A stretch of DNA of 64,000 bases from Cryptomeria japonica (lineage: Eukaryota > Streptophyta > Pinopsida > Cupressales > Cupressaceae). Positions 1-11,579 of the stretch are shown here, piece by piece. The stretch is from assembly GCF_030272615.1 (NCBI RefSeq), contig NC_081411.1, positions 212,717,744-212,781,743 on the forward strand, written 5' to 3'. Positions within the stretch are counted from its first letter, which is position 1, and every line of letters starts with the position of its first letter. A program made the position numbers and the translations under genes. The notes under the pieces are model-generated. The model did not search any database, was not told where the DNA came from, and worked only from the letters and a program-made list of their open reading frames with translations.

Positions 1-139
1 TTTCATCGCTTCAAAACAAGTTGAATACCTCGCTCTTCATCTAGTTCGTGATCAATCAAGTTCAGAACTGGTATCTACTAGACATCAAATTTTCTTTGAA
101 CCAATGTGTTTCTCGCACATTAATTCAAAGAGGGGAAAA
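1..139 (+). mobile_element. 3' internal end of element Z (Ty3-type) with polypurine tract
   Basis: This is non-coding sequence ending in a purine-rich tract (AAAGAGGGGAAAA, about 127-139) directly before an LTR start. The same layout, with similar upstream words, occurs before A's 3' LTR at 9582-9595 and, on the minus strand, at 42668-42681. It is therefore read as the last internal bases of a Ty3-type element whose body lies left of the window. No coding is seen. Confidence 0.75.
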
Positions 140-1275
140 TGTAATACCCTAAAAATGGTCATCTAAACCATGAGCCCCTAATCTCGACAACGTCACCAAG
201 GTCCTAACCAAAGGCAATTAAATAAATCTTGAGAACACAATTAATTATTTAATCATCAAATGTCACATGGCAAAATTAATCAGCCAATATTAATTAAATA
301 TTTATTTAATTAATTAAATCATTCCAAGTAAATCATTTTAAACAATTATCTTATTTATTTTAATTAGATATCTTTTGCATGTTTAATTAAATAAATCAAC
401 TTGCCATTAAATCATCAAAAAAGAGGAATTAATTTAAAAAATAAATAAAAATTGTCATAAATCTTCAAAAAAGGAAACAAATCAAGAAAGAGGAATTGGA
501 AATTATGAGCACAAATCTTCAAAAATGGAATTAATTGACCAAAAAAGAATTAAAAATTTGAGAAAAGAAACCAATTGGAGATAATCTTGAAAAACAAATT
601 AAAAATTGATAAATAATCTCAAAGAAAGCAATTAAAACAATTAAATATAATAATTGAATGAAATAGAGAATAAATCAGTTTTTTCTGATTTTATCTTAAT
701 TTTAGTTCAATTTCCTTTAAAACTGAGAAAAGCATCCAATCACATCAATTCACCTAGATTGTGCTTCCTCTTGGAAAATCTTGACCACTCATCATCATTT
801 GATCTCAGCCTTTGGTTTCTTTTTGAATTTTCTATAAATTTAGGCTCTCATCTCTCATTCAAAAATCCTGGAGAATATATTGTTATTATGTTGTTTTTGC
901 TCTAGTTTCATTGAGAATTTTCATTGAGATATTGCATATTAGCTATTTCATATTGCTTAAATCATTTAGCTTAAATATTCATATATTACTTAAATCATGT
1001 TAGATTAATCTTTCATATCTAGCTTAAATCTTGCATCCATTTAGCTCATATTCATGCTCATGTAGATTTAAAAATCCTTTGTTTAGGTGTTGTCTAGTCA
1101 CTGGATAGCTTAGCAATCTGAGAGCAATCTAAACTCGCATCTGCTAGAAGGCAATGGGTCGCTTTGTAATGGTTTATTATTCATTGATGATTGATTTACT
1201 AACCATGCATCTAATGACTTAATTGAAGTGTTGTGTATTTCAGATACAGATACAGGTTCACTTTTCACACACACA
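140..1275 (+). mobile_element. 3' LTR of element Z, inserted in the 5' LTR of element A
   Basis: The segment starts TGTAATACCC right after a polypurine tract and ends in ...CACACACA near 1275. A TATA-like TATAAATT lies near 834. Its last ~200 bases (1080-1260) match in layout the last ~200 bases of A's LTR (1950-2144). So 140-2144 contains two LTR 3' ends and is not one 2-kb LTR. From 1276 on, the sequence aligns by eye with the middle of A's 3' LTR (from 9931), which fits insertion of Z into A's 5' LTR, with CTAAC at 1276-1280 as the candidate right target duplication. The left copy would lie outside the window. The length of 1136 bp agrees with the other LTRs of this group (about 1.17-1.2 kb). 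Confidence 0.7.
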
Positions 1276-2144
1276 CTAACCACCTAACCTAACCATCCCT
1301 CTAACCTAACCTATTTCACCTAACCTTGGGTTTAACTAACCCCATCCTATCTTGCACATTCTAACCTCCTTAGCCTAACCTCCCAAGGCATGGATATTTT
1401 CTTCTTGAGACACATGGCACTTTGGCCACATGTCTTCTCTCTTGGACACTTGCCTTTTATGAGCAAAGATTCTTGACACTTCTCATCACAGAGATGACAA
1501 GTGTCTCTTCCTCCAACCTCTTCTCCAACCTCCTCCAATTTCACCCTTGATATCTTCAGACTCAATCTTGACCATTGATTCCTGCCACCTCACCCCTAGC
1601 CTTGGAAATCCTATAAATATCCCCCATTTTGGAGCAATAAGGATCCCGTCTCATTTCATCTTATGCATTGTTATTATAGGCAGATCCCCATCTCATTTCA
1701 TATTATGCATTGTTACTATAGGTATATCATTTGAGCATTGTTGTTTTAAGAAATTGCATCTCAAATTTAGTTTAATTTGATCATTTTCTAGCATAATTGT
1801 TGAATCATGTATCTTAATCAACCTCTTTTCTAGCTTAATTGCATCATCATCATAGCTTAATCATACATATCATTAGCTTAATTAGTCTCTTCGATCAATC
1901 TAGCATAATCAATCTCATTTTTGTATATCATTATCATTTCAAATCCTGCATCTAGGTGTAGTCAAGTCACTAGGATTGCTTATCTAGATCTGAGAGAAAA
2001 TCCATACTTGCATCTCTTAGGAGGCGATAGGTCACTTTGTCATGGTTCATATTTGTTTTCTTATGATTTTCTAACCATGCTTCTAATGATCTATTGAGTG
2101 TTTTGTGTTACAGTTGCAGGTATCACACTTCACAAAGCACAACA
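1276..2144 (+). mobile_element. 5' LTR of element A (right part only)
   Basis: This part is homologous to 9931-11578 of the 3' LTR once the solo LTR there is removed. Shared landmarks are the C-rich CTAACC words, the TATA box at 1612-1620 and the final TATCACACTTCACA block. It ends ...CACAACA at 2144, immediately before a primer binding site. The left part of this LTR is displaced out of the window by insertion of Z. The two A LTRs differ by scattered substitutions, so A is not very recent. Confidence 0.75.
1612..1620 (+). promoter_or_regulatory. TATA box of element A 5' LTR
   Basis: TATAAATAT lies in the sequence CCTATAAATATCCCCC, and the identical sequence is at 10268-10276 in the 3' LTR. 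Its position in the LTR middle and its conservation between copies fit a Pol II start site for the element RNA. Confidence 0.6.
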
Positions 2145-2147
2145 TTT

Positions 2148-2165
2148 TGGCGCCCACTGTGGGGC
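2148..2165 (+). other. Primer binding site of element A
   Basis: TGGCGCCCACTGTGGGGC begins three bases after the LTR end. Sites of the TGGCGCCCAC-GTGGGGCC type are common in plant Ty3 elements of the Tat/Athila group. The exact priming tRNA is not assigned here. Confidence 0.75.
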
Positions 2166-4178
2166 CAGAAATCTTATTTTTGGCCTCTCAAGCATCATCA
2201 AATCTTCATTTCTGGCCAGTTTTGAATCAAAATATCATATGAGTCCCTTTTTAGTGTCATACGAGCTCCTTTGTGCACTAAAACGATAATTCTTCCTGAC
2301 TCGTACGAGATTTTAAGGAGACTGAATTGTCGTACGAGCTCCATTTTGAACTCGTACGGTCCTAGAAGGATACTCGTACGGTCAAGTAAATTATGTTGTA
2401 CAAAATTCTACTTCTGTGTTTTCAAAGCAGATTGCATTTTAGGGTTTTCATGCTTCAATTTGATTACTACTAATGCTAACCCTGGTCTGTTTGTGAGTTT
2501 TTCGGCAGCCTAACTGGTTTTTGCAGGACGATTATCGAAGATTACGCTTGTCAAAGCTTTATTTTACCAAAACACATCATGACTACTAATGCATCTATTT
2601 TGTTGGTTGCCTAGGCAGACTCAACCAAACTTTATGTCTTCTTTAAATTTTCTAGGCACACTTGATTTTGCTAATAGAAATGAACAATCATGTTTTATGT
2701 GTTTTGATGATAGGCGAGTATACTCTCACCTTTGTTAGGTGATCAGAAAGCTAGACTCGTCCTTTTCTTTCATTAGTGCATATCTTTAGTGGGCCTGCCC
2801 TCCCGAGGAGCTAATAACTCTTAGCCATTAAGGTCGGTGAGAGGGGAACGACCCAAGTGGGAACGGATAACACCAAGTAATCCAACCCACTATAAAATAA
2901 ATGTGATTTGATGAAAATCAAGTCAACGGTAGTGCTTGGGAATAGCTCTCCTCCATACCTTCAGGTATATCAAACCTTGGTTTTCAAGTCTGGGAGATCT
3001 CTTAATTGAATTTATACCCTGACATGTCGAACGGATCCCTTACTAGTTCCAAATTAAATTAGAAGCTACCTGATTCACCTCTAAAAGGGTGATAATCTTT
3101 GTGCAAGAGAGATAATAACTCTCCCAAGACACTTGCCATATCGTGCCCCCATTAGCGTTTGGAGTCGAATAATACGGCGTTGAGAATCTATTGCGTGAGA
3201 CTCAGTGGCTGTATTCTAATTAGCTATTGGGTGTGTACCTAAGTTTGCAAGCAAAGGTTTTATCTCTCAGCCAACTTCCTTAGGTAGCGCATTGTGCTTG
3301 AGTTCACTTATAATATCATGTGTTTGTTGTGTCTTCATACCTAAAACAAAAAATCAAACATCTAAAACTGGAAAACAGAAGCAAAACATCAAACTTCAAT
3401 GATCAAAAATCTATCCAAACAACATTTTTTGTCTTTGTTCTTTCTTGAGTCGTATGAGCTTGTGTTTTGTCGTACGAGCCTTCTTGTTTGTCGTATGGTT
3501 TAGAATGTTTTTTCGTACGATCCTTCTTGTTTGTCGTATGGTTTAGAAATTTTTATCGTACGAGTCCTCTGGTTTATCATTTTTCTCAGTAAGTGTTGTC
3601 GTACAAGGCCTCTGGTTTATCATTTTGCTCAGTGGGAATTGCCATACGAGCTTGTGCTTTGTCATATGAGATTCCTGATTTGTCGTATGGGTTTGTATGT
3701 ATTATCGTCTAAAGCTGCTTAAACTTTCGTACGAGTTTTTGTCTCTGTTGGTCCAGAGTTGTCTTATTGCACATCTTTTTCAGGTCTGTCATATTTGCTC
3801 GAGCATAAACGCCTATTGTTTGTCAGTTTATTCTTGGATTGTCTTATTGGGTTACTTGGTCAAGTTATCATTTGTCAAATCAAATTCCAAAGCTAAACAC
3901 CTTAATATTTTTAAGTATTCACCTTCAACAAGTTCAAGATCTAAACATCTCAAAGTGTATCATCACCCTCTTTGATAAACTGATCACTCGAAACATAGTT
4001 TCTCATCAGGATCTATCATCCTTTATCATGAAACTACAATGTTTGGTCAGGATAACCTTGTCCCACATCGTAGGATATATTGTTCCTATTGGACTTGGTT
4101 CTTACAAATCATCATCATTGCACTCCAAAACCGAAGATCAAAAAACTTGCAAACTATTAAATACTTGAACCACCTTTT
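2166..4178 (+). other. Leader of element A, no recognisable coding
   Basis: These two kilobases lie between the primer site and the protease region. Short open stretches exist, but none shows Gag features (no capsid helices, no CCHC knuckle). The leader carries two clusters of the word TCGTACGAG (2258-2380 and 3451-3705), the second arranged as a tandem array. Gag would normally sit here, so it has been lost or has decayed past recognition. Confidence 0.5.
3451..3705 (+). repeat. 43-bp tandem array built on CGTACGAG
   Basis: Units start CGTACGA or a one-base variant at 3471, 3514, 3557, 3600 and 3643. The first four units are exactly 43 bp apart. Each of the first two is made of two ~21-22-bp halves, both starting CGTA. 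A half unit precedes the array at 3451. The same word recurs at about 22-44-bp spacing at 2258, 2302, 2331, 2353 and 2375. The core TCGTACGA is a perfect palindrome. Confidence 0.8.
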
Positions 4179-5125
4179 GTGTCGTATCACTCTATCACAT
4201 TTACATTGACAGTTGATCACTCATCAAAACAATGTTTAGACAATCGAACCCCTGAAATGAAAACAGAAACATTTGAAATAGTTGAAGATCATAGAAACAT
4301 GGAATACCAAAGCAAAATACAAGTAACAAGACAATATATCAGAGAAATAAAACAAGTCCAAAATCAAAATCCAACTATGTCAAAATATCACAAGGATTCA
4401 AATACATCTCCAAAGAAAGGTGGCTCTTTTATGCAACTCTTAAAGATATCCCTAAAGGATTTAGCTAAGAAAGATCAAAATTGTGCACCTATGTCTAGAA
4501 ATGGCTCATCCCTCCATAAGAAAATTGACTCTCCAAAGGCATCTATTCCTACACCTCTTGAAAACTTGCAAGAATCTTCCATAGCATCCTCACCAAACAA
4601 TACACCCAAAGATGAAGTTCCCCAAGTGATATCCATGATTGTCATCAAACCTATTTCAGAGAATACTATTCAAAGCTCATCTCCTTCATATCCAAACATT
4701 GATTCCTTGCAACATCCCCATAGCGCTTCCTTGCAAATTGAAGTCCTCATTCATAAAACGCTCGTTAAACATGTCCTAATAGATGGGGGAGTTGGCTTAA
4801 ACATTTTCTCATTGAGTCTTGTCCATGCTCTAGGTTATTCAAAAGATGCAGTTGATCCCCAGAAAAGTATAAAAATTAAAGCCTATGATGAAGAAGAACG
4901 TTCCTCTAAAGAAATTATGATATTACCCATCAAAGACCTTTATAGAAAGACACAGCATGCCAAGTTCTAGACTTTGACTTATCATACAACATACTCTTGG
5001 GAAGACCTTGGATACATGACATACAAGCTATTCCATCAACATATCATCAGTGCTTAAAGTTTCCCTACAATGGGCAGGAAATCATGATCTCAGTAGATTC
5101 AAATCCATTTCAGTATTGTAGTAAT
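4179..5125 (+). pseudogene. Element A protease (retropepsin), frameshifted
   Basis: The open frame 4179-4970 encodes a low-complexity linker followed by an aspartic protease, with catalytic block VLIDGGVGLNIFS at about residues 195-207. The Asp-Gly-Gly form is the variant I know from Tat/Athila-type proteases. After the stop at 4970 a different frame continues with the C-terminal protease landmark ILLGRPWIH at about 4990-5020, so a frameshift separates the two halves. The protease would release Gag and Pol products. No Gag precedes it. No functional protein is expected. Confidence 0.7.
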
Positions 5126-6000
5126 CTCAAACCAGTTCAAGAAGTCATTTTTTCCTCATAATAGAGAGGCAGCATCTTCAAGCACACAATCCAAGGAACA
5201 ATCATTCACATCAATTTTGTCAAGCATGGAAAAGCAAATGTAGCTAAGAGATCGAAGGAACGGAGAATATTTTCTATCATGGAAAAAAAAACAAGAGCAA
5301 CTTGAAATTTAAAGGGAAGAAGCAGATGTAGGTGTCGATATAGTTCACACGTATGCAGGACAAAAGTTAGGAAATAGCCCACTTGAATCAGAATCACATT
5401 TGGTTGACTTGGACTTAATTAAGGACAATGAGGAGCTACTCGCAAAAGGTCATTCTGACGAGAGTATCATTCTAGACATGGAAATACATACTGAAAGATC
5501 TAACATCTCTATCATGACCCCTAATATCTTTGAAACTATCCAACATGAGGATCCTTTATCCTTAATCTCTCCTGAACCTATGTACTGGGAAAATAAAGGA
5601 CATATTCCCATTGATAGCTTTCGTAATGACCATGCTATATCCTTATATCCTAATGCAATCAAACCCACAACAACTTTCACCAGGGATTCTGCAAACGTAT
5701 CTTCGAATCAAGTGGGTGCCAAATCTCCTAGTCGCAAAAGTGAAAATCAAGAAAACAATATCAGGTCTAATGTTGAAAATCATTTCTTGGCAACATTAGC
5801 CGAGAAAAAGTAAAAATAAAGGACACATCTAACAGTGAAAACCTCCTCAAGGCACCAGAAGATGGGAGATCTGACACCTTACCTAAATTTTATCAAGAGA
5901 GGTCATCTATCCTAATAGCACTAGCAGAGGCAGTTACCATTGATACAACTGATCTATATCCAGCAACTTCTTTATCAGAACTAGCAAGGCAGCAATATTT
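5126..6000 (+). pseudogene. Element A linker region; reverse transcriptase absent
   Basis: An open frame at 5400-5813 and its continuation encode acidic, Ser/Asn-rich linker-like sequence without motifs. A reverse transcriptase would be expected between the protease and the integrase, but none of its landmarks (the palm MDGFSGY-type block, the YxDD box, the RNase H connection) is present in any frame. The next recognisable domain starts at about 6120, so RT and its own RNase H are deleted. Confidence 0.5.
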
Positions 6001-7790
6001 TTGGAACCCTTCAAAAGATGGCAAGTCAATTTCGCCTCATCATATATAGACATTCTGGGGTTCAATCCATATCTTACAATACATCACCCAAATATCAGTC
6101 CAAGAGAAGGCATCAATAATGGAACACGACATGGATCAAGAGTAGGCATTCTATTCATCACACCACAAGGTCATACAATTCCAAAAGCATACAAATTAAG
6201 CTTTCCATGCACCAACAATACAACAGAATATGAAGCTTTGGTTACAGGTATCAAAATGGCTATAGAATGGAACATTACACAACTTCAATTCTTTGGAGAC
6301 TCTCAACTCGTCATCAATCAAATCAATGACGATTATCAAACAAAGAATGAAAAGTTGATGCCTTATAAAAATATGGTTGATGATATCAAGATATACTTTG
6401 TAGAAATAAATTTTCAGCAGATTCCAAGGAATGACAACAAAGAAGCAGACACCATGGCTACACTTGCTTCTCTCCTTCAGGCACAGGAAAATCAACAACG
6501 TTATGAATTCCTGGTAGAAGAGTTGTTTTACCCTGCTCATAATTGTCCTGATTCCCAAACTATCTGTCACCTTGTTGGGCATGATTCCTCCCGCTACGGC
6601 CAAACTTACACATACCTAAAAGATAATATCCTCCCTCCTGACTTATCAAAAAATCAAAAGAGAAACTTTATTCGCCAATCCTCCCATTTTACTCTTGTCG
6701 CGGATACCCTATTTAAACAAGGTCTAGATGGTACTCTCTTAAGATGTCTCAAACAAGAAGAATCTGAGAAGGCCTTACATGAAGTCCATAACGGCATTTG
6801 TGACACTCATTCAAGTGGACTTACCCTTTCGAAAAAACTCATATGCTTGGGCTATTATTGGCTAACTGTGGAACGAGATTCTTTTCAGATAGCTAGAACA
6901 TGCAAACAATGTCAGATCCATAGGAATTTGATTCATGCACCAACACAAGAACTTTATGCTTTGGCAACATCTTGGCCTTTCTATCAATGGGGTCTTGATC
7001 TAGTAGGAAAGATAAATCCTTCTTCATCTAATGGTCACAAATTTATCCTTGTCACTACAGAATATTTCACAAAATGGATTGAGGCAGTACCTCTCACAAA
7101 TATCACACGAAAACAAATTGTTGTATTTATCTTGAACTACATAATCTGTCACTATGGAATACCCATGACCATTATCATTGATAATGGGCGACCGATCAAG
7201 AATCAGGATGTATAAGAACTATGTGAGAAATTCAAGATCCAACATAGATTTTCCACACCCTACTATCCACAAGGGAATGGGCAAGCAGAAGCATCAAACA
7301 AAACTATTTTAAAAATCCTCAGAAAGACAGTGAATGATGCTGGAAGAGATTGGCATATTCAATTGAACCTTGCTCTATGGGCCTACCGTACTAGTATCCG
7401 CACACCAATAGGTACCATACCTTTCTCTCTTGTTTATGGATCAGAAGCAATACTACCAATACAAGTAGAGATACCTTCTCTACGAGTATCATTAAAAGGT
7501 CTTATCCCAGATGAAGAACAACAAGTATCTAGATTGCAGGAGTTAGAATTGATCCACGAACGAAGACAAAATGTCTTTGATCATTTAAAGGTATATCAGT
7601 AAATAATGTGTCGGAGTTATAATCCAAGGTCAAACCAAGGACATTTCAAATTGGGGAACTAGTACTAAAGGAAAATCCATTCAACCAAGCAAATCGAGAA
7701 AAGAAAGGAAAGTTCGAACCAAACTGGTTAGGTCCATTTGTATTCACAGCAGTATTTGGGTTAGGAGCATATCAGCTATAAACACAGGAT
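6001..7790 (+). pseudogene. Element A second RNase H plus integrase
   Basis: The 404-codon frame 6001-7215 starts with an RNase H fold of the RVT_3 type: TEYEAL carries the catalytic Glu and FFGDSQLVINQ a catalytic Asp. The first catalytic Asp (DGS in relatives) is replaced by NNGT. The integrase follows: an H2C2 zinc domain (HEVHNGICDTH then CKQC), then the core with Asp in GLDLVG and IIDNG. A TAA at 7213-7215 breaks the core before the Glu, which is present after it in GQAEASNK. The frame then runs to 7602, and a C-terminal piece (KGKFEPNWLGPF) is in another frame at about 7620-7790. The integrase would insert the cDNA; this copy is dead. Confidence 0.85.
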
Positions 7791-8196
7791 GGAGATTAGC
7801 TAGAGGAACCCATCAATAGCATGCATCTAAAGAAATTTTATGTCTAAAAAAGCAAAAAAAAAAAGTGAAAAAGAAAAAAAAATCAAAAACAATGAAAAAG
7901 CAGAAAAATAAAAAAAAGTGAAAAAGCATAATAATAAAAAATAGTGAAAAAGCAGAAAATCCAAAAAAAATCAAATATGAGAAAAAGTGCAATAAAAACA
8001 GATAGTGAAAACCTGGCAAACAGACGCTATCTGTCCGCTAGCTCTTCCATCTATTAGTTCATGCATCCTTCTGCTTACATTCATTTAGTGTTGTTCATAT
8101 CCATAATAAAGCCTTTGTACATACTTAGGCATCCCGAGTGGATTCTTACCATGGTTTGGATCATCGGGTATATCATAATGAATTTGTTTCTAGGCT

Positions 8197-8254
8197 TGGG
8201 GCAAAATCCTGCACCTAGCTGGGGGCAAAATCCTGCACCTAGCTGGGGGCAAAA
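8197..8254 (+). repeat. 24-bp direct repeat
   Basis: The unit GGGGGCAAAATCCTGCACCT plus AGCT occurs twice in full, at 8197-8220 (one base different) and 8221-8244. A partial third copy is at 8245-8254. Confidence 0.8.
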
Positions 8255-9148
8255 AATTTATCATTTTGAGCTTAAACAAATAGGTAGAACAACAGTTAGG
8301 CAACCCTTATCAAGCGAAAACTGAGATGCATCCAACATTGAACACAAGATCAAATTATCAACCATCAAACTATCACAAAGTCAGTATAAGCACATTCACA
8401 CACTTTTCAATGGATGATATATTTTGGATAATGATTTTAGCATGCTTGTTCAACTTTTCTATCTTGATTTTTGCTATCATGATTTCTGAGTAACTCCAGG
8501 ATGTCTCTGACTAGAGGAACAAGGAAGAAACATGATATTTTTCTTGTCTGATGTCTGTAAATTAATCATTAATATGTGCAAATTTGTCTTGGTACATGAT
8601 CATCAGAGTATCATCGAAGATTTCCGATTTGCGTATTGAAATGGTTAATACTGTCTATTTAATGCAAGAAACACTCAGGTCATCTTGGTTAAATTATACC
8701 TCGATGCTTGTGCTAACTTGCCATATCAAAATCCAAGAAAGTCATGCTCAGGTCATCATGGTTTAATTATACCATCGATGTTTGCACTTACTTCCTACAT
8801 TTCAAAAAGCTCAATGATGAAAAAACGCAATAACCCAGTGACTGATCTGGTCATCACGTTGCATTTCATTTGCATTTAGCTTGCATTTCATTCTTGCATG
8901 GGATCCTGCATGCTCATTTTATCCAAGGTTAAATCTATCACAGGAATCATCAAGGTATCATCATAAGTGTATACGCAATCAGAATGATGACTCATCTCTC
9001 TCCAGATATTGTCAACCCAGCAAAAATCTTATGCTATCCCTACCAGCATATCTAAATCTTTATGCAACTTGATATCAACAAACTATGTGTTCTATACCCA
9101 ATCAACCTTATCAATTCTATCAATCAACCACATCTAAATTGATCCTCT

Positions 9149-9285
9149 CATGTCTTATACAGGATGTATCTTTCCTGAAAATGGACGTTCTGATCATGTC
9201 TTATACAGGATATATTGTTCCTAAAACCAGACGCTTTGATCATCTTTGTCTTATATAGGAGGTGATATTCCTGAAACCAGACTGA
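9149..9285 (+). repeat. 46-bp tandem repeat, three units
   Basis: Units start at 9149, 9195 and 9241 with CATGTCTTATACAGGAT or a variant. The first two are exactly 46 bp apart and the third has indels. They lie in the non-coding part between integrase and 3' LTR. Confidence 0.75.
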
Positions 9286-9595
9286 ATCTCGATCTTATTA
9301 ATCTAATCAATCCATCTTTATCAATAATCAAAAACTGCATCACCATGATCATAGAACTCACATTTTCATCAACCACAGTTGCAGAAACCAAATCATTTCT
9401 AATCAGGACATCAATTTCGCAAAGATCCAAACACTCCAAAGGTCAATTATCTCAATTGATCTCTTAAGGGGGCATCATCATATTGTAATTTATCAATCAA
9501 TAACCTGGGCATCCTATCGAACCAATATCATCATCAAAATGAGATTATTCTTTGAATCAATGTGTCATCACACCTCGCTTCAAAGAGGGGCAAAA

Positions 9596-11578
9596 TGTAT
9601 ACACCTAAAAATGGTCTGAAGATAATCAATTAAATAAGAAATTATTTAATTAATCCCCCTTCCTAATTTAATTGAATTCATTAGGCAATTTGATTAAATT
9701 CTCCCTTTCATCTACTTATTAATAAATCTAAAGATTTATTTAATAGGTTCATTTCATAGTCCCCTTTGATTAATTAATTCAAATTAATTAATCTCCTCCC
9801 CCCACTTTAATTAATTCTTCTAATCCCCTAATTAATTAAAACAAATCAATTTATGAGTTGTTGAGAATTAATTAGTCTTTTCATATTATTTGAATTTTTA
9901 AATTCAAATTACCCACATGCCTCCTAACTTCTAACCACCTAACCTAACCATCCCTCTAACCAAACCCATTCCACCTAACCTTGGTTTTAACTAACCCCAT
10001 CCTATCTTGCACATTCTAACCTCCTTATCCTAACCTCCTATGGTGTGGATATTTTTTTCTTGAGACACATGGCACTTTGGCCACATGTCTCCTCTCTTGG
10101 ACACTTGCCCTTTTATGAGAAAAGCTCCTTGACACTTGTCACCACAGAGATGACAAGTGTCTCTTCCTCCAACCTCTTCTCCAACCTCCTCCAAATTCAC
10201 CCTTGATATCTTCAGACTCAATCTTGACCATTGATTCCTGCCACCTCACCCCTAGCCTTGGAAATCCTATAAATATCCCCCATTTTGGAGCTGTTTATGG
10301 TGAAAATGGATAACAATAATAACAAATATTGAAAGGCTAACTGAATTCAACCACCAAACCCTAGCCTAACAATGAACAAAGATCCACCATAACATATGAA
10401 GATTACCTAAGACAATGCAAATAACTCAAAATCACAAAGATTATACCATCACATGTCCAATAGGGTTTTTGATCTCCATTCTTCCTATCTCCATTGATCT
10501 TGCTTGATATATTTGCTCTCAGATTTTTATATGCACAAGAGCTCAACAAAGAACGGAATGTGGTTGCAAGTAGGATCGTAGTGTAGCCAAGTACTCCAAA
10601 ATCAGTCATTAGGGTTTGACAATGAAGAAAGCATCTCCTTAAATAGAAGACACAATATGAAATGGAGGGTTAAGATTGAGAGGTGTAAAAAGAGAGGTCG
10701 GCTGGGATTGGAGGGTAGGTAAAAGAAATAGTAAAATAATGAAAGAGGTAGGTAGTGTATGAATTAAGAGATGAATGACATGTGTCATGTGTAGAAAAAG
10801 TTAAAGAATTAATTAAATAAATAAAGATTTATTTAATTAATAGAAGAAGTGGGATAATTAAATAAATAAAATATTTATTTAATTTAGAAAAAGGATAATT
10901 TAAATAAATAAATGTATTTATTTAAATGAGAAATAAGGCTAGAAGAGGATAAATGAATTAATTAAATAAATAAAAATTTATTTAATTAATAGAAGAATTA
11001 GGCTTAGATAATTAAATAAATAAAATATTTATTTAATTAGACATGACAATTTTGAGTGTCTACAGGAGCAATAAGGATCCCATCTCATTTCATCTTATGC
11101 ATTGTTATTATAGGAAGATCCCCATCTCATTTCATCTTATGCATTGTTACTATAGGCATATCATTTGAGCATTGTTATTTTAAGCAATTGCATCTTAGAT
11201 TTAGTTTAATTTGATCATTTTCTAGCATAATTGTTGAATCAAGTAGTTTAATCTATCTCTTTTCTAGCTTAATTGCATCATCATCATAGCTTAATCATAC
11301 ATATCATTAGCTTAATTAGTCTCTTGGATCAATCTAGCATAATCAATCTCATCTTTGTATATAATTATCATTTCAAATCCTCCATCTAGGTGTAGTCAAG
11401 TCACTGGGATTGCTTATCTAGATCTGAGAGAAAATACATACTCGCATCTCTTAGGAGGCAATAGGTCACTTTGTCATGGTTCATATTTGTTTTCTTATGA
11501 TTTGCTAACCATGCTTGTAATGATCTATTGAGTGTTTTGTGTTGCAGCTGCAGGTATCACACTTCACAGAGCATGACA
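9596..11578 (+). mobile_element. 3' LTR of element A, split by a solo LTR
   Basis: It starts TGTATACACC after the polypurine tract and ends GCATGACA at 11578. Without the inserted solo LTR and its duplicated GGAGC, the LTR is about 1205 bp. A TATA box is at 10268-10276. The right flank (11579 on) is Gag of element B. Confidence 0.85.
10292..11064 (-). mobile_element. Solo LTR inside A's 3' LTR
   Basis: This 773-bp segment begins TG, ends CA and is bordered by the 5-bp duplication GGAGC (10287-10291 and 11065-11069). The uninterrupted site is seen in A's 5' LTR near 1630. Read on the minus strand it starts TGTAGACACTC, like the TGTATACACC start of A's LTR, so it is a related Ty3-type LTR in reverse orientation. 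10800-11040 is made of near-palindromic AATTAAATAAATAAA words. No internal sequence remains, the usual result of LTR-LTR recombination. Confidence 0.9.
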
Positions 11579-11579
11579 C

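Larger units (their letters stand above)
7791..9595 (+). other. Element A 3' non-coding region with A-rich tract, tandem repeats and polypurine tract
   Basis: No gene is seen. 7845-8005 is very A-rich with recurring GTGAAAAAGC words. 8197-8254 holds a 24-bp unit repeated about 2.4 times. 9149-9285 holds a 46-bp unit in three copies. The region ends with the polypurine tract AAAGAGGGGCAAAA (9582-9595), the start site of plus-strand DNA synthesis, directly before the 3' LTR. Confidence 0.7.
1276..11578 (+). mobile_element. LTR retrotransposon A (Ty3-type, Tat-like), gag and RT missing
   Basis: The order is partial 5' LTR, primer site 2148-2165, long leader, protease, linker, RNase H of the second (archaeal-like) type, integrase, 3' non-coding part, polypurine tract 9582-9595, and 3' LTR 9596-11578. 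No Gag capsid or zinc knuckle and no reverse transcriptase can be found between the primer site and the integrase. The copy is therefore internally deleted or belongs to a non-autonomous form. It lies inside the gag region of element B: the sequence right of the 3' LTR (11579 on) is in-frame glutamine-rich Gag. The Tat-like assignment rests on the protease (LIDGG), the extra RNase H just before integrase, and the TGGCGCCCAC primer site. Confidence 0.8.

Noticed and set aside
140-2144. A single 2-kb 5' LTR for element A
   Set aside because: The stretch holds two copies of the LTR 3' end and is preceded by a polypurine tract. It is better explained as Z's 3' LTR next to a partial A LTR.
3451-3705. 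CRISPR-like array
   Set aside because: Units are direct tandem repeats of 43 bp without unique spacers, in a plant retrotransposon leader. The GGGATAA array at 25727 likewise alternates orientation and is not CRISPR.
6001-7602. Integrated pararetrovirus
   Set aside because: LTRs, polypurine tract, integrase and primer site place it with LTR retrotransposons; no movement or coat protein features are seen.
7813-8019. Phe-rich minus-strand frame
   Set aside because: It is the complement of an A-rich tract in the 3' region of A.
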